From the NCBI RefSeq assembly GCF_009909205.1, contig NZ_JAAAPN010000004.1:124001-188000 (forward strand): DNA of 64,000 bases, in the 5' to 3' direction. This document shows positions 1 through 8,011 of the stretch, one piece after another (the stretch's first letter is position 1; the number at the start of each line of letters is the position of its first letter). This DNA comes from Aquabacterium fontiphilum (lineage in GTDB: Bacteria; Pseudomonadota; Gammaproteobacteria; Burkholderiales; Burkholderiaceae_C). The position numbers and the translations under genes are program-made. The notes below the pieces were generated by a model, which had not been told where the DNA came from, did not search any database, and was given only the letters and a program-made list of their open reading frames with translations.

Positions 1-1038
1 CTCGGGCAACGTGTGGGGCGCCGGCGGGTCGGCAAAGAGGTCACCCGTGCCGCCCGGGGCCACTGCCGCACCAGACACCGTGACGGGGGCGCCCGTCGAC
101 GACGCGCCGGCCTGGCCCTTGAGCAGGCGCTCGATCTCGGCCCGGGCCGAGCGGAAGCCGAAGCGCGTGTAGAAATCCAGCAGGCCAGGCAGGTCGGGCG
201 CCTTCATGGCCAGGGCATCCAGGCCTGGCCATGTAGACACATGGCCCGTCAGGTCGCAATCGCACTTGACGGTGATGAGTCGCCGCCCCTGCGGCAACCA
301 GTCCAGCGCCTTGCGCAGGTTCTCGCCGGCCACGCCCTTGATGCTGGCGGCCGCCGCCATGACGCCTTCCAGCGAGCCGTGCTCGGCAATCCACTTAGCA
401 GCGGTCTTGGGGCCGACCTTCTCGACACCAGGCACGTTGTCCACCGCATCGCCGATCAGCGTGAGGTAGTCGATGATGCGCTCGGGCGGCACACCGAACT
501 TGGCCAGCACACCGGCCTCATCCAGCACCTCGGGCGGCTTGGCCATGGTGTTGATCAGCGACACGCGGCCGTTGACCAGCTGGGCCATGTCCTTGTCGCC
601 GGTTGAAATGACCACCTTGTGGCCTGAGGCCACACCTACCCGCGCCAGCGTGCCAATGGCATCGTCCGCTTCAATGCCGGGCACCTCCAGCACCGGCCAA
701 CCCAGCAGCTTCACCACTTCATGGATGGGCTCAATCTGGCTGCGCAGGTCATCGGGCATCGGGGGGCGATGCGCCTTGTACTCGGGGTACCACGCGTCGC
801 GGAAGGTGGGCCCTTTGGCGTCGAACACGCACACGGCATGCTCGGCGTTCAAGTGGTCACGGATCCAGCCCAGCATGTTGACCATGCCGTGAATCGCCCC
901 GGTCGCCTCGCCGTTCGGCCCGCGCAGGTCGGGCATGGCATGAAAGGCGCGATACAGGTAGCTGGAGCCGTCCACCAGCAACAAGGTGGGCAGCGCGGCG
1001 GCATCAGCCGACTCAGAAATGGAAACCGGGGCAGTCAT
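1..1038 (-). CDS. polA: DNA polymerase I, N-terminal part (5'-3' exonuclease domain), cut by the window edge
   Basis: DNA polymerase I fills gaps and removes RNA primers during replication and excision repair. The 346 codons visible from the ATG at 1036-1038 contain the whole 5'-3' exonuclease (FEN-like) domain. LLVDGSSYLYRAFHAMPDL lies close to the N-terminus. The acidic clusters EADDAIGTLA and STGDKDMAQLV follow, and then the helix-3-turn-helix segment GDAVDNVPGVEKVGPKTA. A Gly/Ala/Pro-rich linker is reached where the sequence runs off the left end. The proofreading-like and polymerase domains are outside the window. No internal stop is seen, so the truncation is only the window boundary. 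Confidence 0.95.
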   Translation of the reverse strand, partial: MTAPVSISESADAAALPTLLLVDGSSYLYRAFHAMPDLRGPNGEATGAIHGMVNMLGWIRDHLNAEHAVCVFDAKGPTFRDAWYPEYKAHRPPMPDDLRSQIEPIHEVVKLLGWPVLEVPGIEADDAIGTLARVGVASGHKVVISTGDKDMAQLVNGRVSLINTMAKPPEVLDEAGVLAKFGVPPERIIDYLTLIGDAVDNVPGVEKVGPKTAAKWIAEHGSLEGVMAAAASIKGVAGENLRKALDWLPQGRRLITVKCDCDLTGHVSTWPGLDALAMKAPDLPGLLDFYTRFGFRSARAEIERLLKGQAGASSTGAPVTVSGAAVAPGGTGDLFADPPAPHTLPE

Positions 1039-1115
1039 GCCCCGGATTGTGCGGTGAAATTGCCGCGCGCCAGCCGCCCGGAAACGGCATCATGCGGCAT
1101 CAAACGGCCAGGGAA

Positions 1116-1730
1116 TCAGAACTCCATCGAGCCACCGACCGAGAACAGATACAGGCTGCTCTTACCATCAACGATGTAGTCAAAGCTGGTGTTCATGCGG
1201 ATGTCTCGCGCCACCCGGAACGACAGACCCGCGCCCACATACGGCGCCGTGCGGTAAGACGTGCTCGACTCAAAGCTGCCGTCGGGACGGTCGATGTCCT
1301 GGTCACGCTTGACACGGGCAAAACCGGCGCGCAGGTGGTTGGTGAAGTGGTGCAGCAACTCGACTTCCCAGTTGATGCCCAGCGTCAGTGCAGTCACCTT
1401 GCGGTCTTCGGCTGCAATGTTGGTCTGAGCTGCCAGACCGGCATTGTTGGCGTTATCCACCCGTCCGAAGAACATGTAGTTGACCTCGGCCGCGAGGCCC
1501 GGTGTCAGGCGCTTGCCACCAAAGAGCTTGCCGCTGAACGAGGTGCGGCCGCAGCTGGTACCGCAATCCCACTCATACACACCGATACCGGCGTTGATGC
1601 CGCCGTAGACGCCCAAGGGGGCCGACTGCGGCTGCATGACCTGCGCAAAGCCAGGCGCGCTGGCCAGGGCCAAGGCCACGGGCAGGGCCGCGGCGAGTTT
1701 CGAAACGGTGCGGGAAACAGTCTTGCTCAT
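1116..1730 (-). CDS. Small outer-membrane beta-barrel protein (OmpA/OmpW-like size)
   Basis: Predicted protein of 204 residues. The start at 1728-1730 gives MSKTVSRTVSKLAAALPVAL followed by an Ala-rich core and a likely signal-peptidase site after FAQ at about residue 30. The open frame extends further upstream, but that extension would bury the signal peptide. The mature part has alternating hydrophobic strands, Gly/aromatic-rich turns and a C-terminal Phe (GGSMEF), as expected for a Bam-inserted outer-membrane barrel of about eight strands. Two cysteines in DCGTSC could form a loop disulfide. The ligand is unknown. It sits behind polA on the same strand but 77 bases away, and is probably a separate unit. 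Confidence 0.75.
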   Translation of the reverse strand: MSKTVSRTVSKLAAALPVALALASAPGFAQVMQPQSAPLGVYGGINAGIGVYEWDCGTSCGRTSFSGKLFGGKRLTPGLAAEVNYMFFGRVDNANNAGLAAQTNIAAEDRKVTALTLGINWEVELLHHFTNHLRAGFARVKRDQDIDRPDGSFESSTSYRTAPYVGAGLSFRVARDIRMNTSFDYIVDGKSSLYLFSVGGSMEF

Positions 1731-1946
1731 GGTAAAGGGCCGGTCCTCGGTAGATGACAACGCGGTGCCAGCACCCATGGGGCATGGCATCGCATCGGAT
1801 TTTTGCCGAGTCTGCCACATCGACTTCTACAATCTCACGCTCGGCATCCCGAAGGCGCTGAGGGTTTACGCTGAAACAGCGGCCCCGAGCTTTCCCCAGA
1901 TGCCAGACTTGACAGGATTTCCCCCCTTCTTCGACGCCGACCCCTC

Positions 1947-2906
1947 ATGGCCGTTTTCACCGACGTCTCACCGCAGGAAGCCCAGACCCTGCTCAATGCG
2001 CTGGACCTGGGCACGCTGCAGTCAATGCAGGGTTGCGCCTCCGGCATCGAGAACACCAACTATTTCGTGGACACCGACCGCGGCCGCTACGTGCTGACCC
2101 TGTTCGAGCGCCTGAGCTTCGCGCAGTTGCCGTTCTACCTACACCTGATGGATCACCTCGCGCAGCGCGGCATTCCCGTGCCGGCGCCGCAGCCCAACGG
2201 CCAGGGCGAGATCCTGCTGTCCCTGAAGGGCAAGCCTGCTGCGGTGGTCACACGGCTGCGGGGTGCCAACCAGCTGCAACCTGCTCCTGCAGATTGCGCA
2301 CAGGTGGGCGCCATGCTCGCGCGCATGCACCTGGCCGGGCGCGACTACCCGCGCGAGCAACCCAATCTGCGCGGCCTGGCGTGGTGGTCCGAGACCGTGC
2401 CGGTGGTGCGCCCTTACCTGGATCCCGCGCAGGCAGAGATGATCGACGACGAGTTGGCCTTTCAGCAGGCCCTGGCCACGCAGCCTGACTACCTCGCCCT
2501 GCCACGCGGCCCGATCCATGCGGATCTGTTCCGCGACAACGTCATGTTCGACGGCCCGACGCTGTCGGGCTTCTTCGATTTCTACTTTGCGGGCTGCGAC
2601 ACCTGGCTGTTCGACATCGCGGTGTGCCTCAACGACTGGTGCATCGACCTGGCCACGGGCATCCTTGACCCGGCGCGCGCGCAAGCCTTTGTGGCAGCCT
2701 ATGATGCCGAACGGCCCCTGGACGCAGCGGAGCTGGCGCTGATGCCGGCGTTGCTGCGGGCTGCAGCCTTGCGATTCTGGACCTCCCGGCTGTGGGATTT
2801 CCACCTGCCGCGCGAGGCCAGCATGCTCAAGCCCCACGACCCCACGCATTTTGAACGGGTGCTGCGCCTGCGCCGCACCGCGCCATGGAGCTACGTACGC
2901 GCATGA
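1947..2906 (+). CDS. thrB: Homoserine kinase (aminoglycoside-phosphotransferase-fold type)
   Basis: Phosphorylates L-homoserine with ATP, the fourth step from aspartate to threonine. The 319-residue protein has the APH/choline-kinase fold used by Burkholderiales and Pseudomonas ThrB, not the GHMP-kinase fold of Escherichia coli. The N-terminus MAVFTDVSPQEAQTLLNAL is typical of this group. The catalytic loop is visible as GPIHADLFRDNVMF (Brenner-like HxDxxxxN), followed by the metal-binding segment FFDFYFAGCDTWLFD. Its stop overlaps the next ATG (ATGA at 2903-2906), so the downstream membrane-protein gene is translationally coupled. Confidence 0.93.
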   Translation: MAVFTDVSPQEAQTLLNALDLGTLQSMQGCASGIENTNYFVDTDRGRYVLTLFERLSFAQLPFYLHLMDHLAQRGIPVPAPQPNGQGEILLSLKGKPAAVVTRLRGANQLQPAPADCAQVGAMLARMHLAGRDYPREQPNLRGLAWWSETVPVVRPYLDPAQAEMIDDELAFQQALATQPDYLALPRGPIHADLFRDNVMFDGPTLSGFFDFYFAGCDTWLFDIAVCLNDWCIDLATGILDPARAQAFVAAYDAERPLDAAELALMPALLRAAALRFWTSRLWDFHLPREASMLKPHDPTHFERVLRLRRTAPWSYVRA

Positions 2907-3703
2907 GACTTCGCATCGTCCCCGCACGCCAGGGCCTGACCTGGGTGCGCAACGGGCTGGACATCGCCCGGCGTCAGCCTTTTCACATGATGGGCCTTGT
3001 CGGCATGGTGGCTTCCTGCGCCATCCTGCTGGCGGGGGTGCCTGTGCTCGGCGCGCTGGTCGTCGTGGCCACCATGCCGCTGATCTGGATGGGCTTCATG
3101 CTGGCGACCCGGCGCGTGCTCAGCGGTGAGCGCCTGACGCCCGGTGTGTTGTTGGAGCCGGTACGCGGCACCGACAGCCCCCGCCAGGCCCTGGCCCAGC
3201 TGGGCGGCGCCTATGTGCTGGCCACCCTGGCCGTGATGCAACTGGCCCACTGGCTCGGTCCGGGTGCCGATGTGTTGGGCGAAGCCATCGAGCAGGCCAA
3301 GGATGTCAGCGAGGTGGTGGCTCACCCTGACGTGCAACGCGACATGCTGTGGCGCATGGGGCTCACACTGCCCATCAGCCTCGTGTTCTGGCACACACCC
3401 GCCCTCGTTGTCTGGGGCCGTGTATCTGTGGTCAAGGCGCTGTTCTTCAGCGCCGTGGCCTCATGGCGCAACCTTGGCGCCTTCATCGTGTACGGCCTGG
3501 GCTGGCTGTTGGCCGTCACCGCGCTGGTGGCCATAGACCGGGTGCTGCTGTCGCTGCTGCCGGGGGTGCTGGGTAGCCTGCTGGCCGTCGCCTCGGGCCT
3601 GTGGCTGTTCTCGGCCTTCTACGCCTCGTTGTACTTCACCGTGGCCGACTGTTTCGAGTCGTCCTCGTCGACCGAGCCCACGCTCACGCCGACAGACGCA
3701 TGA
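2903..3703 (+). CDS. BPSS1780-family membrane protein
   Basis: Integral inner-membrane protein of 266 residues with no established function. The start chosen is the ATG that overlaps the thrB stop, giving MRLRIVPARQGLTWVRNGLD, a conserved N-terminal signature of this Burkholderiales family. At least four hydrophobic segments are seen: around residues 33-65 (two closely spaced), 105-125, 155-175 and a long C-terminal pair near 195-245. Coupling to thrB is typical for the order. The last 20 bases overlap the 3' end of the convergent oxyR gene. Confidence 0.8.
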   Translation: MRLRIVPARQGLTWVRNGLDIARRQPFHMMGLVGMVASCAILLAGVPVLGALVVVATMPLIWMGFMLATRRVLSGERLTPGVLLEPVRGTDSPRQALAQLGGAYVLATLAVMQLAHWLGPGADVLGEAIEQAKDVSEVVAHPDVQRDMLWRMGLTLPISLVFWHTPALVVWGRVSVVKALFFSAVASWRNLGAFIVYGLGWLLAVTALVAIDRVLLSLLPGVLGSLLAVASGLWLFSAFYASLYFTVADCFESSSSTEPTLTPTDA

Positions 3704-4607
3704 CGCCCTCCAGGGCGCAGTCGTAAACCGCGTTGCGCAAGGCTGCAATGGCCTCGTAACGCGTGAAGCTACGGCGCCAGACCAGCACGACGCGTCGCGT
3801 CGGGGGCGGGTCTTCAAACGGCACGTAGGTGATGTAAGGGTGAGGCTCAGGCGGCACGGACAACCGTGGCACCACGGTCACGCCCATGCCAGCGGCGACC
3901 ATGTACTTGATGGTTTCGAGCGACGAACCCTCGAAGCTCTTGCGGATACCCTCGGCGTCGCTCGAAAAGCGTGCGAACTCGGGACACACCTCCAGCACAT
4001 GGTCGCGAAAGCAGTGGCCTGAGCCCAGCAGCAGCATGGTCTCGCGCTTGAGTTCTTCGGCATCGATGCGCTCACGCTGCGCCAGCGGGTGGCTGCGCGG
4101 CACGGCCACCATGAACGGCTCTTCGTACAGCGGCGCCATTGCCAGGTTGGTGTCCACAAAGGGCTCGGCCAGGATGGCGCAGTCCAACTCGCCAGCGCGG
4201 AGCATGTCGAGCAGCTTGGCGGTGAAGTTCTCCTGCAAGATCAGCGGCATCTGCGGCACGCGCGCAATCGTGGCCCGCACCAGATCGGGCAGCAGATACG
4301 GCCCGATGGTGTAGATCACACCCAGGCGCAGCGGGCCGGCCAGCGGATCCTTGCCGCGCTTGGCGATCTCCTTGATGGCCGCGGCCTGTTCCAGCACGGC
4401 CTGCGCCTGACGGACGATCTCTTCGCCCAGCGGCGTGACGCTGACCTCCGTCGAGCCGCGCTCGAACAGCTTCACATCGAGCTCTTCTTCAAGCTTCTTG
4501 ACGGCCACCGACAGGGTCGGCTGAGACACGAAGCAGGCCTCGGCCGCCCGTCCAAAGTGCCGCTCGCGGGCCACGGCAACGATGTAGCGCAGTTCAGTCA
4601 GGGTCAT
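3684..4607 (-). CDS. oxyR: Hydrogen-peroxide sensing LysR-type regulator OxyR
   Basis: Redox-activated transcription factor. The N-terminal winged HTH spans residues 1-60 (MTLTELRYIVAVARERHFGR, then FVSQPTLSVAVKKLEEEL). The substrate-binding-like domain carries the two redox cysteines at exactly the Escherichia coli positions: Cys199 in GSGHCFRDH and Cys208 in LEVCPEF, so peroxide sensing by disulfide formation is expected. Length is 307 residues, normal for the family. It lies 14 bases after recG on the same strand and is probably co-transcribed with it. In Pseudomonas aeruginosa the same two genes form an operon in the opposite order (oxyR-recG). Confidence 0.95.
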   Translation of the reverse strand: MTLTELRYIVAVARERHFGRAAEACFVSQPTLSVAVKKLEEELDVKLFERGSTEVSVTPLGEEIVRQAQAVLEQAAAIKEIAKRGKDPLAGPLRLGVIYTIGPYLLPDLVRATIARVPQMPLILQENFTAKLLDMLRAGELDCAILAEPFVDTNLAMAPLYEEPFMVAVPRSHPLAQRERIDAEELKRETMLLLGSGHCFRDHVLEVCPEFARFSSDAEGIRKSFEGSSLETIKYMVAAGMGVTVVPRLSVPPEPHPYITYVPFEDPPPTRRVVLVWRRSFTRYEAIAALRNAVYDCALEGVMRLSA

Positions 4608-4621
4608 GCCGGGATATTACG

Positions 4622-6781
4622 TCAGGCCTTGAGGTACTCGGACTTGTTGCCCAGCCAGCGGGCCACGTGCCGCTGTGCGATGTGAGGGTGCGCATGCAAC
4701 AGGAACTCGGCCGCCCGGCGGGCCTGCTCGATGAGCGGCTGGTCGTCTTCCAGGCTGGCAAAGCGCAGCAGCGCCGCGCCCGACTGGCGCGCGCCCATGA
4801 ACTCGCCCGGCCCCCGGATGGCCAGGTCACGCCTCGCGATCTCGAAGCCGTCGGTGGTTTCGACCATGGCCTTCAGGCGCTGCTTGCCGGAATCGGACAA
4901 GGGCGGCGCATACAGCAACACGCAGACCGAGGCCACCGCGCCGCGCCCCACCCGGCCGCGCAATTGATGCAATTGGCTCAAACCGAAGCGCTCGGCATGT
5001 TCGATCACCATCAGGCTGGCGTTGGGCACGTCCACCCCCACCTCGATCACGGTGGTGGCCACGAGCACGGCCAGCTCGCCCGACGCGAAACGCGCCATCA
5101 CGTCGGCCTTCTCCGCCGCCGGCAGTTTGCCGTGCAACAGCCCCACCCCCACCCCTGGCAAGGCCTCGCCAAGATCGGCATGGGTCTGGGTGACGTTGCT
5201 GAGGTCGAGCGGCTTGCGCCGCGCGCTGTCGCGGCCTGCCGCCTGGTCGGCTGCGGCATCGCTGTCCTGCGTCTCGTCGATCAGCGGGCAGACCCAATAC
5301 ACCTGGCGGCCGCGCGCCACCTCGTCGCGGATGCGGGCAATGACCTCTTCTCGGCGGCTGTCGGCAAACACCTTGGTGACGATGGGGGTGCGCCCAGGGG
5401 GCAGCTCGTCGATGGTGCTCACCTCCAGGTCGGCCAGGAAGGTCATGGCCAGCGTGCGCGGAATGGGTGTGGCGCTCATCATCAGCAGGTGTGGCTCCAG
5501 CTCACTGCTTTCCAGCTTGCGCCGCAGTTGCAGGCGCTGGGCCACACCGAAGCGGTGCTGCTCGTCAATCAGCGCCAGACCCAGCCGGGCGAACTCGACC
5601 TGGTCCTGGATGACGGCGTGGGTGCCCACAACCAGCTGCGCCTCACCCGAGGCCACGGCTGCGATCTGTTCCCGCTTGGCCTTGGCCTTGAGGCTGCCGG
5701 TGAGCCAGGCCACTTTGACGCCCAGCGGCTCCAGCCAGCCCACCAGCTTGCGGAAATGCTGCTCGGCGAGGATCTCGGTGGGCGCCATCAGCGCGCACTG
5801 CCAGCCGGCATCCATGGCCACGGCCGCTGACAGCGCGGCCACCACCGTCTTGCCCGAGCCCACATCGCCCTGCAGCAGGCGGTGCATGGGGCGGCCCTGC
5901 GCCAGATCCTGGGCGATCTCTTCGACCACACGCTGCTGGGCGCCCGTGAGCTGAAACGGCAGCACGCCCAGCAGTTTGTCCGCCAGGCCGTCCCGTCGGC
6001 TGCGCAGCGGGGGCGCCTGCAGGTGCGCCCGCTCGGCCCGTGCCTGTAGTTGCGAGAGTTGCTGCGCCAGCAACTCTTCGAATTTCAGCCGCTGCCACGC
6101 CGGATGGGTCTGGTGGTCTTCCAGTTCGGGCAGCGACACCGAGGGCGGCGGATGATGCAGTGCCTGCAGCGCGTCGCGCAGGCTGGGCCAACGGCGCGGC
6201 AGGCCGATTTCAGGCCACAGCGCCTCGGGCAGCAGCTCGTCCAGTGGCGCACGCCTCAGGCCCGCCGCCACCGCCTTGCGCAAGTAAGCCTGCGGCAGGC
6301 CGGCGCTGGTGGGGTAGACGGGCGTGAGCGCATCGGCCAACGGCGTGTCGGCCTGCACGATGCGCACCGTGGGGTGCACCATCTCGCGGCCGAAAAAGCC
6401 GTGGCGCAGCTCGCCGCGCACCCGCAGGCGCACGCCAGGCGCCCAGCTCTTCTGCTGCGAGCCGTAGAAGTTCAGAAAGCGCAGCAAGACCTCGCCACTG
6501 CCGTCATCCAGGCGGACGAGCATCTGCCGCCGGCTGCGCTGCTCGATGCGGTTGTCGGTGACCACGCCTTCGACCTGCACCGTGTCGCCATCGCGGGCGT
6601 CGCGCAGCCGCGTCAGGCGTGTCTCGTCTTCATAACGCAGCGGCAGATGCAGCGCCAGGTCGATGTCGCGCACCAGGCCGAGCTTCTCCATGGCCTTCTG
6701 CGGCGCCGACTTCTGGGCGGCAGTTCGCGAGGCGGCAGCAGGCGATGGCGGTGTGGCAGACACAGTGCGGGGGCGAGGCAT
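4622..6781 (-). CDS. recG: ATP-dependent DNA helicase RecG
   Basis: Branch-migrating helicase that regresses stalled replication forks and processes Holliday junctions and R-loops. The 719-residue protein has the N-terminal wedge/OB region (about 1-190). The superfamily 2 motor follows, with Walker A GDVGSGKTVVAAL and motif II in the RecG form DEQHRFGVAQRL. Motif III is MMSATPIPRTLAM, motif V is ATTVIEVGVDVPNA, and motif VI is QLRGRVGRG. The Ala/Pro/Ser-rich first 25 residues are a short family-variable extension. It is divergent from queA and followed directly by oxyR. Confidence 0.96.
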   Translation of the reverse strand: MPRPRTVSATPPSPAAASRTAAQKSAPQKAMEKLGLVRDIDLALHLPLRYEDETRLTRLRDARDGDTVQVEGVVTDNRIEQRSRRQMLVRLDDGSGEVLLRFLNFYGSQQKSWAPGVRLRVRGELRHGFFGREMVHPTVRIVQADTPLADALTPVYPTSAGLPQAYLRKAVAAGLRRAPLDELLPEALWPEIGLPRRWPSLRDALQALHHPPPSVSLPELEDHQTHPAWQRLKFEELLAQQLSQLQARAERAHLQAPPLRSRRDGLADKLLGVLPFQLTGAQQRVVEEIAQDLAQGRPMHRLLQGDVGSGKTVVAALSAAVAMDAGWQCALMAPTEILAEQHFRKLVGWLEPLGVKVAWLTGSLKAKAKREQIAAVASGEAQLVVGTHAVIQDQVEFARLGLALIDEQHRFGVAQRLQLRRKLESSELEPHLLMMSATPIPRTLAMTFLADLEVSTIDELPPGRTPIVTKVFADSRREEVIARIRDEVARGRQVYWVCPLIDETQDSDAAADQAAGRDSARRKPLDLSNVTQTHADLGEALPGVGVGLLHGKLPAAEKADVMARFASGELAVLVATTVIEVGVDVPNASLMVIEHAERFGLSQLHQLRGRVGRGAVASVCVLLYAPPLSDSGKQRLKAMVETTDGFEIARRDLAIRGPGEFMGARQSGAALLRFASLEDDQPLIEQARRAAEFLLHAHPHIAQRHVARWLGNKSEYLKA

Positions 6782-6874
6782 CCGGTCCCCGGATCATAGG
6801 GCCGCCAGGCGGGTGGCAATGAGCGACAATAACGGATTCAGTTTTGGCACGGGGCCCGTCAGCCCCTCAAAAGC

Positions 6875-8011
6875 ATGACCCAGCCCTCTTCTTCGGCCGC
6901 CCACGCCGCACCTCACGCCTACACCCTCGCGGATTTCGATTTCGAGCTGCCCGAGGCACTGATCGCCCAGCACCCGGCCCCCGAGCGCAGCGCCTCGCGC
7001 CTGCTGGACGGACGCACCCTTCCCCCCACCGACCGCGTCTTTCGCGATCTACCCGGTTTGCTCCAGCCGGGCGACCTGCTGGTGTTCAACAACACCCGCG
7101 TGATCAAGGCCCGCCTGTTCGGTGCCAAGGCCACGGGCGGTGCGGTCGAAGCGCTGATCGAGCGGGTGCTGCCCGGCACGAACGAGGTTTGGGCGCACAT
7201 GCGGGCCAGCAAGTCACCCAAGCCGGGCGCACTCGTGCGCTTTGCCGATGCGTTCAACGCCGAGGTGCTGGGTCGTTGTGGCCCGGACAACGGGTTGTTT
7301 CACCTCCGCTTCGAAGGCGATCCGTTTGCGCTGCTGGAGCAACACGGCCACGTGCCGCTGCCCCCCTACATCACGCACGCGGACGACGAAGACGATGTGC
7401 GCCGCTACCAGACCGTCTTCGCCAAGGAGCCTGGCGCGGTGGCCGCCCCCACGGCTGCGCTGCACTTCGACGAGGGCGTGCTGGCCGGCCTGGCCGCGCG
7501 CGGCGTGCAGACCGCCGAGGTGACGCTGCATGTGGGCGCCGGCACCTTCCAGCCCGTTCGCACCGAGCGCATTGACGAACACAAGATGCACAGCGAGTGG
7601 TTCGATGTGCCCCAGCACACCGCCGAGCGCATCCGCGCCACACGGGCTGCGGGCGGCCGCATCGTGGCCGTGGGCACGACGACGCTGCGCGCGCTGGAGT
7701 CGGCCGCGCTGCATGCAGGGCCGGATGAGATCGTCCAGATCGGCAGCAGGGATACCGACATCTTCATCACCCCCGGCTTCCAGTTCAAGGTCGTCGATCT
7801 GCTGATCACGAACTTCCACCTGCCCAAGAGCACGCTGATGATGCTGGTCAGTGCACTGGCAGGTTACGAGCACATCAGGGTGCTTTACCAGCATGCGATC
7901 CGCGAGCGCTACCGCTTTTTCAGCTACGGTGACGCGATGCTGATCCAGACCACCACAAAAAACAATCATGGGAACCCTCTTCACACCGCTGCCGTGGACC
8001 CGGCGGCCTGA
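6875..8011 (+). CDS. queA: S-adenosylmethionine:tRNA ribosyltransferase-isomerase
   Basis: Transfers and isomerises the ribose of S-adenosylmethionine onto 7-aminomethyl-7-deazaguanine in tRNA, giving epoxyqueuosine. The 378-residue protein has a start region [20 protein letters not shown] that is about 15 residues longer than usual. It then follows the family closely: [43 protein letters not shown] and [10 protein letters not shown]. Its last 44 bases overlap the start of a histidine kinase gene, and tgt, its normal partner, comes only after that kinase. Confidence 0.96.
   Translation: MTQPSSSAAHAAPHAYTLADFDFELPEALIAQHPAPERSASRLLDGRTLPPTDRVFRDLPGLLQPGDLLVFNNTRVIKARLFGAKATGGAVEALIERVLPGTNEVWAHMRASKSPKPGALVRFADAFNAEVLGRCGPDNGLFHLRFEGDPFALLEQHGHVPLPPYITHADDEDDVRRYQTVFAKEPGAVAAPTAALHFDEGVLAGLAARGVQTAEVTLHVGAGTFQPVRTERIDEHKMHSEWFDVPQHTAERIRATRAAGGRIVAVGTTTLRALESAALHAGPDEIVQIGSRDTDIFITPGFQFKVVDLLITNFHLPKSTLMMLVSALAGYEHIRVLYQHAIRERYRFFSYGDAMLIQTTTKNNHGNPLHTAAVDPAA

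Noticed and set aside
13-606. Long plus-strand open frames opposite polA, and many similar long frames opposite or offset from real genes throughout the window.
   Set aside because: They are by-products of high GC at third codon positions; translations are Arg/Ala/His/Gln-rich without domains or ribosome sites.
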